From NCBI RefSeq assembly GCF_025602895.1, contig NW_026516306.1, positions 102,750 through 166,749 on the forward strand: a stretch of 64,000 nt of DNA, read 5' to 3'. Under the pieces are notes generated by a model. The model had not been told where the DNA came from, searched no databases, and saw only the letters and a program-made list of their open reading frames with translations. This DNA is from Polychytrium aggregatum (taxonomy: Eukaryota > Chytridiomycota > Chytridiomycetes > Polychytriales). The translations under genes and the position numbers were made by a program. Shown here in pieces: positions 1 through 12,143 of this stretch; the stretch's first letter is position 1; each line of letters begins with the position of its first letter.

Positions 1-1563
1 CTCATGCCCCGCCACATTCGCGTAAGTGCTCCACCGATCCAGAGCAACTCGCATGGCTTCAGCCACTGCTCGATTCTATGATTATGCCGGTATTCCAGCC
101 CTCAGCTTGCCCAGTGGGCTCTGTCTTGGACAGCGATCGCGCCCATACTAATGCCGGCCTGGAACGACATGGGCACTATGGATCGGCAAAGTTTGCTCTC
201 AGTGTCATCAGTCCGATCGGGTCCATGACCACGGGATACGAACCGGATCGTGAGTCTGCTCTACTCAGCTATTTGGTCGGCCAATCGACTCACGCGGGTA
301 GTTCAGGTACGGGCACTCACAAGACTGGGTGCGGATATGTCTCCAGTGCGGCTGCCTCCACTCTGATCCGCCATTGAGCATCTCTCGGTGTGCCCAGCTG
401 TATTCTCGACCCCCCCGGGCTTATCCAAAATCCATCCTGACTCGCTGGCCGTTGGTACACCTTGCTTTCCAGAATCCGTACCAGCCGATTACAAACTTCA
501 CGCCATCCGATTCGTCAAGACTCTGTCGACAATTTCGCGATATTCGGGCGCCAAGCTGACGACGCTACTCCCAGCCCTCATCCCTCTCATAACTTTTGCA
601 TACCAAAGCCATTTGGTGGGTTATTGCTTGAGCTGTCTCTGGCATGCGCGAATGGGTGACGGCTACTTTGACAGTTAACGCACCGTGTGAGCTCACACAC
701 TATGGAATGCGGGCACATGCCGGCGATCGCAGCACGAGCCACTTTTGTTTTTCATCCAGACCCTGAAGCAGCTGCTCCAAGCATGTTCGAGTGTCCGAAT
801 GTGGGTGGTTGAGCGAATCGGTAGGTTTCCTTTCAGCCGGCAAGCGTTGGCAATGCTATGTTTGGCGTGACACTCGGGGCCGACTGGTGCTGACTGCGAC
901 AACAGCACTCGATCAGGCAACCCAAGATACCCCTTGCAGCATCGCCTCCACAATCCGAAATATGGTTGACCAACTTTGGTGTCGCGAATCGAAACAACAG
1001 CGGGACAAAGACGGTCTCCACGGGATTGTTGAGGATCTGATGGCGATCCTGAAGATCCTGGCCGCAGAGAGCGCATTTTTTTCCGTGGACGAGAGGTACG
1101 TTGGCCTTGGCCCGAATGACTTTGTGTTCGTCCCGAGACTGACGGTCCCGTAGCCATGCACTACCCCCCCCCGAGCGTGCTTCTACCAAGCATGGAGCGC
1201 TGTCCCGCACCAGCAGCACCGACCCTTCCCAGCCACGCTCGCCACAACGCTTCCCGTCTCAGTCGGCGCATTCCTCGACAACAATTAACGCACGGACTTT
1301 GCCATTCCTCAATCCAAGACATCGCTTGCTCATCCCTGTGCAAAGCATCCGTGACCTGACACACCCCAAGCAACCCTTGTTCGTTCTCGCACCGTCGTTG
1401 GAATGGATATCGCTCCTAGCTAAATGTGAGTGTCTCAGACAGATATGTTTGCCCTCCCGGCAGCTTTCGTCGCACATCAGGGACTGATACGGGTACAAAG
1501 AGTTGCACCAGAACTCTCTGCAAATGCGATGGCATGCCTGATGTGTGCGAACGTGGCTCGTTG
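1..1563. other. Unresolved region, possible upstream exons
   Basis: No complete gene can be drawn here. Two plus-strand stretches read like coding exons: about 750-820 (a helix-like segment) and about 898-1090 (a helical, charged segment containing IRNMVDQLW and LMAILKILAAE). Both are followed by plausible donor sites. They could be 5' exons of the gene that ends at 2605, but joining them would be guesswork. The remainder shows nothing I recognise. Confidence 0.25.
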
Positions 1564-2605
1564 AGTGCAGATCCCGTGGTGCTGCAAGATTTGATGGGCA
1601 CCGACAGCCAGCTTCTCCTCAAGCTGCTGGGTCGTGCACAAGTTGAAAACGACACAGCCGATGTAAGTACCGTCATGATCGACGGGAGAGCCTTTGTATC
1701 AATCGCGTGGACATCCAGCCTCAACACCTTTGGTTCCTGCTCCCTGCTCCCTGCTCCCTGCTCCCTTTAGCCGCAACGCATCAGATTCAAGAAGGCTGTG
1801 CTGAGTCTCGCTCACTCTGCGCTCGAATCGCACTCACACATCGACGATCCCACCCAGCTGCAAGGCGAGGTATGTCCAAGACAGCCTCTCACAGCCACTG
1901 TCGTTGTAACCACTGCTGCCATGCTGACGATATCATTCCGTCTCAGGTCCTCGTGCATCTCGTTTCGTTGCTGCAACGCGAACATACCGATCTTGTGCAG
2001 TCGGGGTCCACCGGGTAGGTGCTGTGCGGACCGGGTGCTCGGACTTGGTCACCGGCCATGGAACATGGCTGACCCAGAGTCACTTTCCTTTTGCACAGCG
2101 GCTCCGTGGTCCTGGAGATGGTTCAGCTCTTCCATACACTCGCTGCTGCGCGGCGACTCGATGCGTTTGTCATTGGTCGCTCGTCGCATGTGTATGCCTT
2201 GATATCAATCATGGGTCGGATCGTCGGAGAAACAGAGGAGCACCGGCATCTGCCGTCGGCAACAGGCAAGTCCAACCAGACCAAGTGTGTCGCGGCATCT
2301 GTTCCGTGGCATGGCATGGCATTGTGGCGATCCTCGCTGTTGGCCACTGATCCGTGCATTGGCGGCATTATAGCGATCTCGCCATTAACCTGCAATTGCA
2401 ATTCAATCTTGGTTTCATCGCTCCTACTCATGGGTTCTACCTCATCGGTTGTGCCTTGTCGGTTGTGTCTTGATGGGCGATAGTGGAGTTGGCCCGAGAG
2501 GTCCTCGACCAGATTGCGCACGGCGAATGGGAGTCCATTGCCCAGACTGTCTTTCCCGAGGCCATGATTATCACACACTCTCAGTCCATCCAACTCCCAA
2601 TATAA
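1564..2605 (+). CDS. Uncharacterised multi-exon protein, 3' part
   Basis: Family not recognised. The pieces that join cleanly are an exon ending at 1662 (donor gtaagt), 1771-1869, 1947-2005 and an exon starting at 2099. These encode leucine-rich helical sequence such as FKKAVLSLAHSALES and VLVHLVSLLQREH. The final exon starts near 2486 and ends with a TAA at 2603-2605 after QTVFPEAMIITHSQ. Splicing between about 2200 and 2486 is uncertain. One possible donor there is GC rather than GT (gcaagt, near 2267). The pattern resembles a helical-repeat protein, but no domain is identifiable. The 5' end probably lies further upstream, and the stop codon is the most reliable point. Confidence 0.35.
1737..1768. 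repeat. CTCCCTG heptamer repeat in intron
   Basis: About four tandem copies of a 7-bp unit form the pyrimidine-rich end of an intron, just before the acceptor at 1769-1770. Confidence 0.7.
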
Positions 2606-2612
2606 CACATGC

Positions 2613-2689
2613 ATGAGTGATTGAGTGAGTGAGTGAGTGAGTGTGTGAGTGTGTGAGTGTGTGAGTGTGTGACTGTGTGTGTGTGTGGT
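2613..2689. repeat. TGAG/TGTG microsatellite
   Basis: A TGAG tetramer run passes into GTGTGAGT and then TG dinucleotides. It lies in the 324-bp spacer between the unknown upstream gene (stop 2605) and the alpha-COP start at 2930. Nothing else was seen in that spacer. Confidence 0.85.
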
Positions 2690-2929
2690 GGTAGGCTTAC
2701 GTAAGCCGCCTTCCTGGCGAGATGCTCGAGATTCCGACCCAGGCGTCGCCATCTCTTTTCGCCTTCGTCCCTGCCAGCCGCCAGCCCGCTGCACCTTCTC
2801 CTTCAACAGGATTAAGGGTAAGTATCGGCTGCTGCGCCAACGATACAGCACCGCCGCTGCTCGTATGCGCATCACCACTATCTTCGGAAGCACCCGGCAC
2901 CAGCCCTGTCGCCCGCTCACTCTAGCTCT

Positions 2930-5900
2930 ATGGCCCAGCTTCCAAAGATGCTTTCCAAATTTGAGACCAAGGTAGAAATCCGCTGCGTTCGTTTCGCTTC
3001 TTGCTCCAGGGCTGGCCATGGAATACGAAAAAAAAATCCATATATCTATTTGGATGCCGTTGTTTCCACAGAGGATCGCAACACATATACTTTCTTCTTC
3101 CCGGAGGAAGGAAGAGAGAGAGAGGATTCCTGATCGCTGATCTCCTCCATTCCTTTGCCGGTCATCCTCGGCTGATCGCTTCCAGTCGAATCGAGTCAAG
3201 GGTCTTTCGTTCCACCCGAAACGGCCGTGGATCCTGGCCTCGCTGCACAATGGCTCGCTTCAGCTGTGGGACTACAAGATGGGGACTCTGATCGATCGCT
3301 TTGATGAGCATGAAGGTAGACGATCCGCCGTTGTTACGGATAGCAACCTTGCCAGCAGTCCGTTCGGCGAGCAGCCTTGAAAGATGCGTGAACCAAGGGT
3401 GTCCCTTCAATATCGACTCATCCTAACTGTCTATTCCTCGATTGCCTCTCTCATATCCCAATGCATCCAAATACGCACACGCATCCCAGGCCCTGTCCGC
3501 GGCATCGCCTTCCATCCTACTCAGCCCCTCTTCGTTTCCGGCGGCGATGATTACAAGATCAAGGTCTGGAACTGGAAGCAGAGAAAGTGCCTGTTCACCC
3601 TCAACGGCCACATCGACTACATCCGCACGGTGTTTTTCCATCACGAGCAGCCCTGGATCATCAGCTGTGCCGACGACCAGACCATCCGTATCTGGAACTG
3701 GCAGTCTCGCACCTGCATTGCCATCCTCACCGGCCACAATCATTATGTGATGTGTGCCCAGTTCCACCCCAAGGAGGACCTGGTCGTCTCGGCCTCGCTT
3801 GACCAGACGGTCCGTGTCTGGGATATCTCGGGACTTCGCAAGAAGCAGTCGTCGCCCCAGAGCGCAATGCCCGAGGACCGCATGGGTCCCGGCCAGCAGC
3901 CGGATATCTTTGGCTCGACAGATGCAATTGTCAAGTATGTCCTCGAGGGCCATGATCGCGCCGTCAACTGGGCCACCTTCCATCCCAACCTGCCCCTCAT
4001 CATTTCCGGTGGCGATGACCGAAACGTCAAGCTCTGGAGAATGAACGGTAAGATATGGCAGCTTCGAGCCGCCCAAATACGCATTTCGCCATGTCTTTTC
4101 CTTCACATTGAGGTTTTCTTCTGCGTCGAGTGTTGACCTTGCGTGCTTGTACGAACACTCCATGCAGAGAGCAAGGCCTGGGAGGTCGACACCTGCCGTG
4201 GCCACTACAGCAACGTCTCCTGCGCCATCTTCCACCCCCGGCAAGAGCTCATCATCAGCAACTCGGAAGATAAAACCATCCGTGTCTGGGACATGACCAA
4301 GCGGACCGTCCTCCAGACTTTCCGTCGCGAGCACGACCGATATTGGGTCCTGGCTGCCCATCCCGAGCTGAATCTCTTTGCGGCCGGTAAGCCTCCGACT
4401 GTGCTCATCCCCAATGCCGGCGCGATGCTGACAGCTCACATCCCCTCGGCAACACACAGGCCACGACAATGGTCTGATTGTCTTCAAGCTGGAGCGTGAG
4501 CGGCCGGCTCACTCCGTCCACCAGAACACCCTGTTCTACGTCAAGGACAAGTTCCTGCGTGCCTATGACTTCTCCAACTCGAACGATACGCCCCTCGTGT
4601 CAATCCGTCGCCCTGCCGGGCTTTCCACAGCCCCTCGCTCGCTGTCGTATAACCCTGCGGAGCACAGTGTTCTCCTCACCACGGTGCGTCGAGCATGTTT
4701 GTCTTGAATCGTGCACTGCCGAACCATCTCGAATGAGCTATGAGAATGAGGCATATGCACGGACTCATCCCCCTCGGCCCACGTTTATCCTCTCCCCACG
4801 TACCCAGGCTGTTGATGGAGGCACCTATGAGCTCCACAACCTGCCACGCGACGCTCGTGGCGAGCCTCGAGATGCCGTCGTCGAACCCAAGAAGGGCCAG
4901 GGCAATGCGGCCGTCTACATTGCCCGTAATCGCTTTGCGGTGTTTGTCAAATCGAGTCAGGTATGCTCGATGACTATGGAAGTGAACAAGCCAAGCACCT
5001 GGGCAAGACCATCCGTCCACCCCTCCGCTGACCCGAGCCTGATAAAGCTATACGACAAGCCATGCACCGAGAACGGGCCAGTGTCGGCAGCGTGGCTTGG
5101 CGTCGTATCACCGCTCCGAGTTTGCTCGCCGTCGACTGACGCAAATCCCGCCTTGCTTGCTCACTTTCCAGCAAATTATCATCAAGGATCTGGCAAACGA
5201 AACCAAGAAGACGTTCAAGCCCCCTGTTGCTGTCAACGACATCTTCTTCGCTGGCACCAAGAACATCCTGCTGACCACCAGCAGCTCGGTTATCCTGTTC
5301 GACACAGAGTCCTCCTCCAACATTGCTGAGCTCCCTGCCTCCGGCGTTCGCTACGCCGTATGGTCGTCGGATATGAGCATGGTCGCCCTCCTGAGCAAGC
5401 ATTGTGAGTAGCATCCAGCCGCCTGTACATCCGCATTGATCCATCCCACGTCCTGGGTTGCTCGTCCTCCCGGCAATGCACATCACTCTGTCCTGTGCGT
5501 TGGCATTGCTATTGGAGTGCGAGCCACCATCCATGATCGATGGCTATGGCAAGGAAAACGCCCGAGGCGACTCGTATCAGCATACCGATTTACGCACGCC
5601 ACTGCTTCAGCCATCATCATCGCCACAAAGTCGCTTGAGCAGCTTTCTGTGATCAGCGAAACAATCAAGATCAAGAGCGGCGCCTGGGACGAAAACGGTA
5701 TCCTGGTCTACTCGACTCTCAACCACGTCAAATACGCGCTGCCTCAGGGGTAAGCTCCTCCGCCTGTCCTCTTGCTGCCATCGGCCTGACACCATAGCGC
5801 GGCAGTGCAGTAGTCGATTATGGGCAGCCATCGCACCGCGTTCGGGTCGCTGTTACTTGAATAGCAGCCCCGCAACTGCCCTTCAGTCTCGTTGGTATGC

Positions 5901-8478
5901 AGTCGTGCTCACTTCTGATTTTTGCAATCGTATCCAGCGACCACGGCATCATCCGCACTCTCGAGCAGCCCGTGTACATTACCCGCGTCAAGGGAAAGAG
6001 CGTCTACTGCTTGGATCGCGATGCCAAGGTCCGCGTCCTCAGCGTCGATCCAACCGAGTACCTCTTCAAGCTTGCACTCGTTCGCCGCAACTACAGCGAG
6101 GTTCTGCGTATCATCCGCAACTCCAATCTCGTTGGCCAATCCATCATTGCTTACCTCAAGAAGAAAGGCTACCCGGAGATTGCGCTGCACTTTGTCAAGG
6201 ACCCCGTCACCCGATTCGAGCTGGCCCTGGAGTGCGGCAACCTCGAGGTCGCCCTTGAGACCGCCAAGGTCATGGATCGCGAAGACTGCTGGACGCAGCT
6301 GGGCGCGGAGGCCTTGAAGCAAGGCAATCACCAGGCAAGTCCTTGGCATGGTAGCTGTGTGCAAGACCAGCCCGATGACGACTGTGGTTGCCCGGCCGGC
6401 GCTGACTCGCCATGCCCCTGGATCTCTGTTGCCGCAGGTTCTTGAAATGACCTACCAACGCATCAAGAACTTTGACCGCCTGTCGTTCCTGTACCTCATC
6501 ACGGGCAACGTCGAGAAGCTCAAGAAGATGCAGAAGATTGCTGAACTGCGCAACGATGTCATGTCGCGCTATCACAACTCTCTCTATCTCGGCGACATCC
6601 AGGAGCAGATTCGTATCCTGAAGGACGCAGGACAAGGTACCGCTGTGGCACCAGTAGCGCATTCTTGGCCATGGCTCAGTGGGATGGGGCTGGACTCTTC
6701 TTGAAACGCGTCCATGGCGTTGGCAATGCGCTGGCGTATTTGTCTGAGTGCCGGTCGCTTTGTAAATCCTTCGGGTACTGACCCCCGTCTCGTTTCGTTG
6801 ACGGGAACTGCGTTGCTGGCTTGGATCCGGCGCTCTCCGTATGATAGGTCCGCTGGCCTATCTCGCTGCTCAGACCCATGGTCTGACTGAGGAAGCCGAC
6901 TCGATCCTCGCTGCTGCTGGCCTCGAGAGTCGCCCCGAGCTTCCCGACGGCGGAGAGCTGCTCAAGACCCCAACGCCGATCTTCAAGCAACACGAAGTCA
7001 ACTGGCCATCGCTGACTATCTCGCGCGGCATCTTTGATGCTGGTCTGTTCCAAAGCGACAACCCGACTGCTGCGCCGGTGCCTATGGATATCGATCCGCT
7101 CAACGAAGACGTCGGCGACTGGGGTGACGATGCCGACCTGGATATCCCAGAGCTTGGCACCAGCTCCGCCAAGCCCAGCGCTGCTAAGGCCGCAGTCGAT
7201 GTCCCGATCGACCTCGGCGAGGGCGAAGGCTGGGACTTGGACGCCGACCTTGATATCCCCGGCGAGCTCATGGATGCGTCCCTTGCCGGCGCTGCCGCAT
7301 CGCAGTATGTGCCGCCCACTGCTGGAACACCCATTGGGGAACACTGGCTCCGCAACTCTGGCCATGCTGCCGATCACATCGCCGCCGGCTCCTTCGAAAC
7401 CGCCATGCAGGTACGCCACACTCCTCGTTAGTCTGAGTCTGTGCCTCGACAGCCCAAGCAGTGCGTTCAGCTCGATACATTCTGACCACGGCGGATCATA
7501 TCGCATAACCTTTTGTGACCCATCAACAGCTCCTCAACCGCCAAGTCGGCGCCGTCAACTTTGCCCCGCTCAAGCCGTGGTTCATGTCCATCTACCAAGC
7601 GAGCCACAGCTACCTCTCGGCCAACGCCTCCGTGCCCCCGCTTGCTCTGGCCAACCGTCGTGTGGTGGATCAGGACCTGACCAAGTCGCTGCCCTACTCG
7701 GCTGTGTCGGCTCAGCTCGCTATGAACACCCTTCAGGAGGCGTATGCCGTCACCAAGGCCGGAAAGTAAGTCCCCCTCTTGTCTGTCCCCATCAATGCCC
7801 CTCGCCGAGCCCAGTTTAACGTTCGTGAGAGTTTCGCTGACGCTCGCCCACCTGCGCTCACGGCTTCTTGACAATAGGTTCAACGAGGCGCTCAATCTCT
7901 TCAAGGTCATTTTGCAACAGGTCCTCTTCGTGATTGTCGAGCGCCGTGAGGCCGAAGAGGTCCAGCAGCTGGTCTCGATCGCCCGCGAATACATCCTGGG
8001 TCTGCGCATGGAAGTCGCCCGCAAGGATGTCAGCATCGAAGCCAACCCCAAGCGCGCCGTGGAGCTGGCTGCATACTTTTCACACTGCCAACTGCAACCC
8101 GCTCACTTGCAGCTGAGCTTGCGATCGGCCATGTTGCTCGCCTTCAAGATCAAGAACTATGCCACCGCCGCCATCTTTGCTCGCCGGCTGCTTGAGCTCG
8201 GCCCCGTTCCGACCGTGGGACAGCAAGCACAAAAACTTTTGGCTCTATGCGAGCGCACCCCCACCGACGAGATCCAGCTGGACTACGATCAGTACAATCC
8301 GTTTGTTGTCTGCGGCTCGTCGTTCTCGCCCATCTACCGCGGCAGCCCGAGTGTGCAGTGCCCTTACTGCAAGGCCTCGTACAAGCCCGAGTTCCAGGGC
8401 CAGCTCTGCGAAGTGTGCGAGATCTCCCAGATCGGCGCCTCCGCCAGCGGCCTCCGCTCGACGACCGAGAACCGCTGA
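2930..8478 (+). CDS. COP1: Coatomer subunit alpha (alpha-COP)
   Basis: This is the largest subunit of the COPI coat, which forms vesicles for Golgi-to-ER and intra-Golgi transport. Thirteen exons: 2930-2971, 3186-3315, 3490-4047, 4168-4386, 4460-4683, 4808-4960, 5172-5403, 5611-5749, 5938-6334, 6438-6636, 6848-7410, 7530-7765, 7878-8478. Together they give 1230 aa, the normal alpha-COP length. Six to seven WD40 repeats occupy about residues 1-330 ([30 protein letters not shown]). A second beta-propeller and a helical solenoid follow ([26 protein letters not shown]). The C-terminal epsilon-COP-binding domain ends with paired CxxC-like motifs. Two starts are possible; MLSKFETK at 2948 matches the usual family start, while 2930 is the first in-frame ATG. 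Intron 9 (6335-6437) has a GC donor. Identity is secure. Confidence 0.96.
6335..6437 (+). other. GC-AG intron in alpha-COP
   Basis: The exon ends in codons for GNHQ and is followed by GCAAGT rather than GT. The acceptor is GCCGCAG, and the frame resumes with VLEMTYQR exactly as the family alignment requires. GC-AG introns with a strong gcaagt donor are a known minor class spliced by the major spliceosome. Confidence 0.85.
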
Positions 8479-8968
8479 AGCTGCTGCGATGATGTGCACA
8501 AGGCTGCATCCACGGCCGGGTAGCATCTCTGCCCTGGGTCTCAGCAGCCCATGCAGAGAGCCGCCGGCACGTCCGCAAACTCTCTCCCGGTGCTGTGGCA
8601 TCTTTGCTGAATATATTTGATTTGGAATGCACGACCGGGTGTTGACCGAGCCGACCCATCGTGCCCGTTGCATGCGGCTGTCCCGTCGCCCGTCGCTTGT
8701 CTCGCACCCGGGCTGCCCAGGCCCCCATGATCTGTTGCTGCGGGAACTTTGCTCCCCATCAAAACCCATGGACACCGCCGATTTCCCCGTGGCTGCCAGC
8801 CCCCTGTGAGCCGCATTCCCCCCCCCCACGCGAATCAGCGGCTTCTTGCCCGAGCGTCTTGCATCGCACCCCTCAGCCGTGCTCTGCTTGCACCGGGGTC
8901 TTCGCTTTGCATCGTCAGCGAGCTGCTCCGACCCGGACTTGATATCCCCATCTCACCGAGCAGCTGCC
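8479..8968. other. Intergenic spacer
   Basis: 490 bp between the alpha-COP stop and the acetyltransferase ATG, in tandem orientation. It is C-rich just before 8830. No further gene, clear terminator or promoter motif was recognised. Confidence 0.5.
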
Positions 8969-10495
8969 ATGAGCACCTCACTCTGTCTCCCCAGCCTCGG
9001 AGGTTTCTGGACCGAGGTCCCTGAATCGCAGATCCAGGCCGAACTGGCCCATTTCCTGGCCAGGTACCTTAACATCGACCCCGCTGTGCTCGACAGCAGC
9101 TTGCCAACCCCAGTTGTACAGCCGCTGCCGAGCTCGATTATGCTCGGGTATCTCTTTCAGGGGCCACTGTCGGCAAGAGAAATACGTCGGATCTTTGTTG
9201 AGCACACGGCCGAGCAGCCCATCGACAACGTCCTCGCCAACTCCCCCGAACGGATCCGGGTCGTCGCCGTCTTCACCTGCCACATGCCGTCTGGATCCGA
9301 GCAGGCTAAGGAAACCGGCAGGCTGCCTGACCACCATCTCCATCTGTGGAGCACACAGCCGGCTGGTCCTCAGGATGCATCTGTCGTCCTTCCCCTCCTG
9401 AAGCACATCCACGAACACTACTTCAATCGGCGTTGCGGTAGGTCTGCGACGTGGATGCGATGCGGATGTGATATGGATGCGATATGGATGCGCTGCGGGC
9501 GTCTCAGCACAGATGCTCCACTCACCGGCCCTCTCACCGACCATGACTGCGACTAACGACCATGTGCAGGTGACGGCGGTCTGAATGTGTATGCCACCAA
9601 CTGCTATCTCCACGCCATGCTCAACGAAAGCGTCCAGACGACATTCTGGAGCTCCCCCGAATACAACATGTGGCTCGCACCCACCATCTCGGAGGCGCAG
9701 ATGGACGAATATCAGCGCGGCTCCGAGCCTGGCTCGATCTTTGTGCTCGAGTCTACCCAGGAGCGGTTCATGTACGACTACTTGAGACTGGCCGACATCC
9801 AGCCGGTGAGTTCTCCGGGCGATCCATATGCGGCCTGGCATCGCGGCTCAATAGACACCGGTCCTGGACAGAATCGCTCACTCTCGGTCTCGGTTGCGTC
9901 GAATATCTCGCCTAGATCCTCGACAACAGCACGGTGGAGTAGTATGTGTCGTGGCTTTGTCATCTTGGCCATGCGGGCGGAATCGAACAGGGCCCCCATT
10001 GTCCTCCGATTTCCCACCGAAAGCACGCTGATCGCCGCTAACAACGATCGAATTCTCTGCGTCGCCAGCTCAACAGAGTACATCCGCATGCTGATTACCC
10101 GAAACCCAATGTCCAAGATTCATCGGGTCCTGCGCAAGATTCCTGACGACACCCCGGCCTCGGAAACACAGCTGTCTCTCGCAGACCACCTCGAGCGATT
10201 CAGTTCACAAGCCCCAGCGGCCTGGTGCCTGTCGCACATTGATCAGTCGATGGGTCTGCTCTCGACACTGGCTTCGATGCGTCGCCGGGGCCTCGGCAAT
10301 CGTGTGGCCGTTGCATGCTGGGCACACCAGCGCAAGATCCTCCAGAGCATCCTTGGAAGCTGGGGCATCAGCGATCCATGGACGTCGTTCTGCTTCATCA
10401 AGATCGGCAACGAGGCCTCGGAGCGCCTCTTTGCCAGTCTGGGATTCCGTCCAATTCACAAAGTTGGCTTCTTCTGGCAGGGCGTCCAGCCCTGA
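8969..10495 (+). CDS. GNAT-type acetyltransferase with FR47/GLYAT-like C-terminus
   Basis: Predicted 410 aa from exons 8969-9437, 9570-9805, 9916-9938 and 9991-10495. The C-terminal part has the FR47/glycine N-acyltransferase pattern: AAWCLSHIDQSMGLL, then a RRRGLGNRV-like acetyl-CoA loop, then NEASERLFASLGFRP, the usual GNAT end motif. The N-terminal half (YATNCYLHAMLNE) may correspond to the GLYAT N-terminal region. The substrate cannot be told. The 23-nt third exon is inferred: reading straight through the 9806-9915 intron with its strong gtgagt donor, or using only one intron, breaks the frame or yields non-protein-like sequence. The family call is moderately sure and the middle splice sites less so. 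Confidence 0.65.
9451..9492. repeat. GTGGATGCGAT-type minisatellite in intron
   Basis: Imperfect 10-12-bp units built on gtggatgcgat lie in intron 1 of the acetyltransferase gene. A very similar motif recurs at 60605-60651. Confidence 0.7.
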
Positions 10496-10665
10496 AGTCC
10501 GCCCCATCTCGACATGTGGACCCAGCCATCGGCGCACTTGCGATATCACAGGCGTCATTGAATGCAACTGTATAGAAAGCAAAACAGCGTAATCGCCATC
10601 GATCGCTTTAAGGCCGTTGCCTAAATACACTCCAATGTCCGTCTCGGATCAAGCGCACCGCCTGC

Positions 10666-11852
10666 TCATCGTTGGCCGGGTTGTCTGGTCGAAAGAGCGT
10701 CGCGCATGAGAACAACAATCCGTCGGTGTCGCTCGATCTCCTTGCCGTGGAAGGTGTGCTCGGCACCATCGATGGGTATTTCGTGAGTGTAGTTGTAACG
10801 AACCGAATCCCTGGCGATGGGAAGCATCGTCTGTCAGCTGGGTCTGAAGTGCCTGCAAGGCTCGGCGGAGCGGACACCAAGTGCAGCAGACATAACCGAG
10901 ATGCAGCTGCATAATGCTGGAACGGGTATGCCTTTGGCGAGCGGCTCCCATCTGCAGGCAATCGCACCTTTGAAAGTACAGACATCCGGGCATCAGCAGG
11001 GTCTTGAAGTGCTTTGATGGAGTGTCCCTTCTCCGGAAGATCATGACAGCCGGTGTCAGAAGACAGATCCCTGCTACGATCCGACCCGAAGCCTGGAAGA
11101 ACCGATGAGTATCGATGGGTATACCGATGAATGTCGATGAACATACCAATGAGTGTCGATGAGCATACCAATGGGCATGTCGATGAGCAGGTCGACCGGC
11201 GAAAACACCGAATGGTGTCGTTAGGATATGCTCAGCTCATCCTTACACCAACCCCAGTCCGCAGCCGCTCGTCATCACCCTCCGTTGATTTCGAATTCAG
11301 TGTCGGATCGTGCTAGGCAGCGAACAAGCGATACACTACCGTTAGATGATCGACATGGGCACCAATGCCGCTGTTGCCGTCTCGAAGCTCAAGAAGGTGC
11401 GGATCCATCCATCGCTTTCGCTGTTCGCCCACAACTTGCTCGATTCTTCGTTCTGCTCGGCCGATGATCTCTCTGCACCAGATATCGTCTTGGTTATCTG
11501 ATGTCGACGATGACAGATCTGGATTCCATCCCGAAATGGTGCACTCCTTGTAGCCTTTGATGACTCCGTCGTAATGTCCGTCCTGATAGCCGTCGCGGCA
11601 GAGCCGCTTCAGCTTGCGGTTGCAGAGTTTGGCAAGTCGCTCCTGCTCTTCGGGCGATAGAAACGACGGCTCCACAAACAGCTCGAGCTCTCCAGGGGGC
11701 TCGGGATGCGATGCATTCAACTCCAGGAAAGCGAGGCGGCCGGGCGACGACGGCCCTAAGAGGGCACCGGATGCTGTTGAGAAGGACGCCCGAGGCCGGG
11801 CTTGGCTGGAACAGAGCCTCAGACGAGGCAAGAGACGAGCCGGTGGCAGCAT
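10666..11852 (-). CDS. ALKBH7: AlkB homologue 7-like Fe(II)/2-oxoglutarate dioxygenase, mitochondrial
   Basis: Predicted 260 aa from three exons read downward: 11852-11340, 11092-10968, 10810-10666. The N-terminus (MLPPARLLPRLRLCSS) is arginine- and leucine-rich without acids, typical of a mitochondrial presequence. Family landmarks are FLSPEEQERL, the HVD metal site (H166, D168), the stretch RIVAGICLLTPAVM matching the family's core strand, the distal metal His in RYNYTHEIP (H222) and the 2-oxoglutarate-binding arginine region ERHRRIVVLMRDA. All metal ligands are present, so it should be active. Animal ALKBH7 is a mitochondrial protein linked to programmed necrosis and fatty-acid metabolism; a fungal role is unknown. 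It converges on the acetyltransferase gene with 170 bp between stops and is divergent from the CRT10-like gene. Confidence 0.85.
11103..11193. repeat. 22-bp imperfect tandem repeat in ALKBH7-like intron 1
   Basis: About four degenerate copies of a unit like tcgatgagcataccaatg, inside the 11093-11339 intron of the minus-strand gene. Plus- and minus-strand open frames across it are low-complexity shadows. Confidence 0.75.
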
Positions 11853-12143
11853 GGCTCGCAGTGCGCTGGGCGGGATCAGATGCCTGCAGGAGGCTGCGGG
11901 CAGGCCGGTTTTTGAGCTCGATGGCCGGCCGCAAGCGTCAGCCCAGTCGCAAGCGTGAGCCAGGGCCGATGCGCTTTCCGTCGATCTGACTCGCCGCCCG
12001 GCTTGCCGATCCGACTCGCCCAAACCAACCGCCAACCCCGGGCCATCACCGGCCAGCCGTCCGTCCGTACCGAGCCTGCAGCAAGGCTCGACAGATACGA
12101 AGTCTCCGTCCAAGCATCGAGTTCTCTGGCCAGCTCGCGACTC
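11853..12143. promoter_or_regulatory. Divergent promoter spacer, ALKBH7-like / CRT10-like
   Basis: 291 bp separates two divergent start codons and should hold both promoters. No TATA box was recognised. Open frames of both neighbours extend through it, so the exact start codons are not fixed by stops. Confidence 0.5.

Noticed and set aside
1564-2605. Idea that the left-edge gene is a MEI4-type meiotic protein
   Set aside because: Only a general impression of helical repeats; no diagnostic motif could be matched.
2123-3250. 375-aa minus-strand frame
   Set aside because: It depends on translating the TGAG/TGTG microsatellite as His/Thr/Ser repeats and overlaps alpha-COP exon 1-2 in antisense.
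3423-4487. 354-aa minus-strand frame opposite alpha-COP
   Set aside because: Antisense of WD40 codons. The opposite strand is a conserved housekeeping gene.
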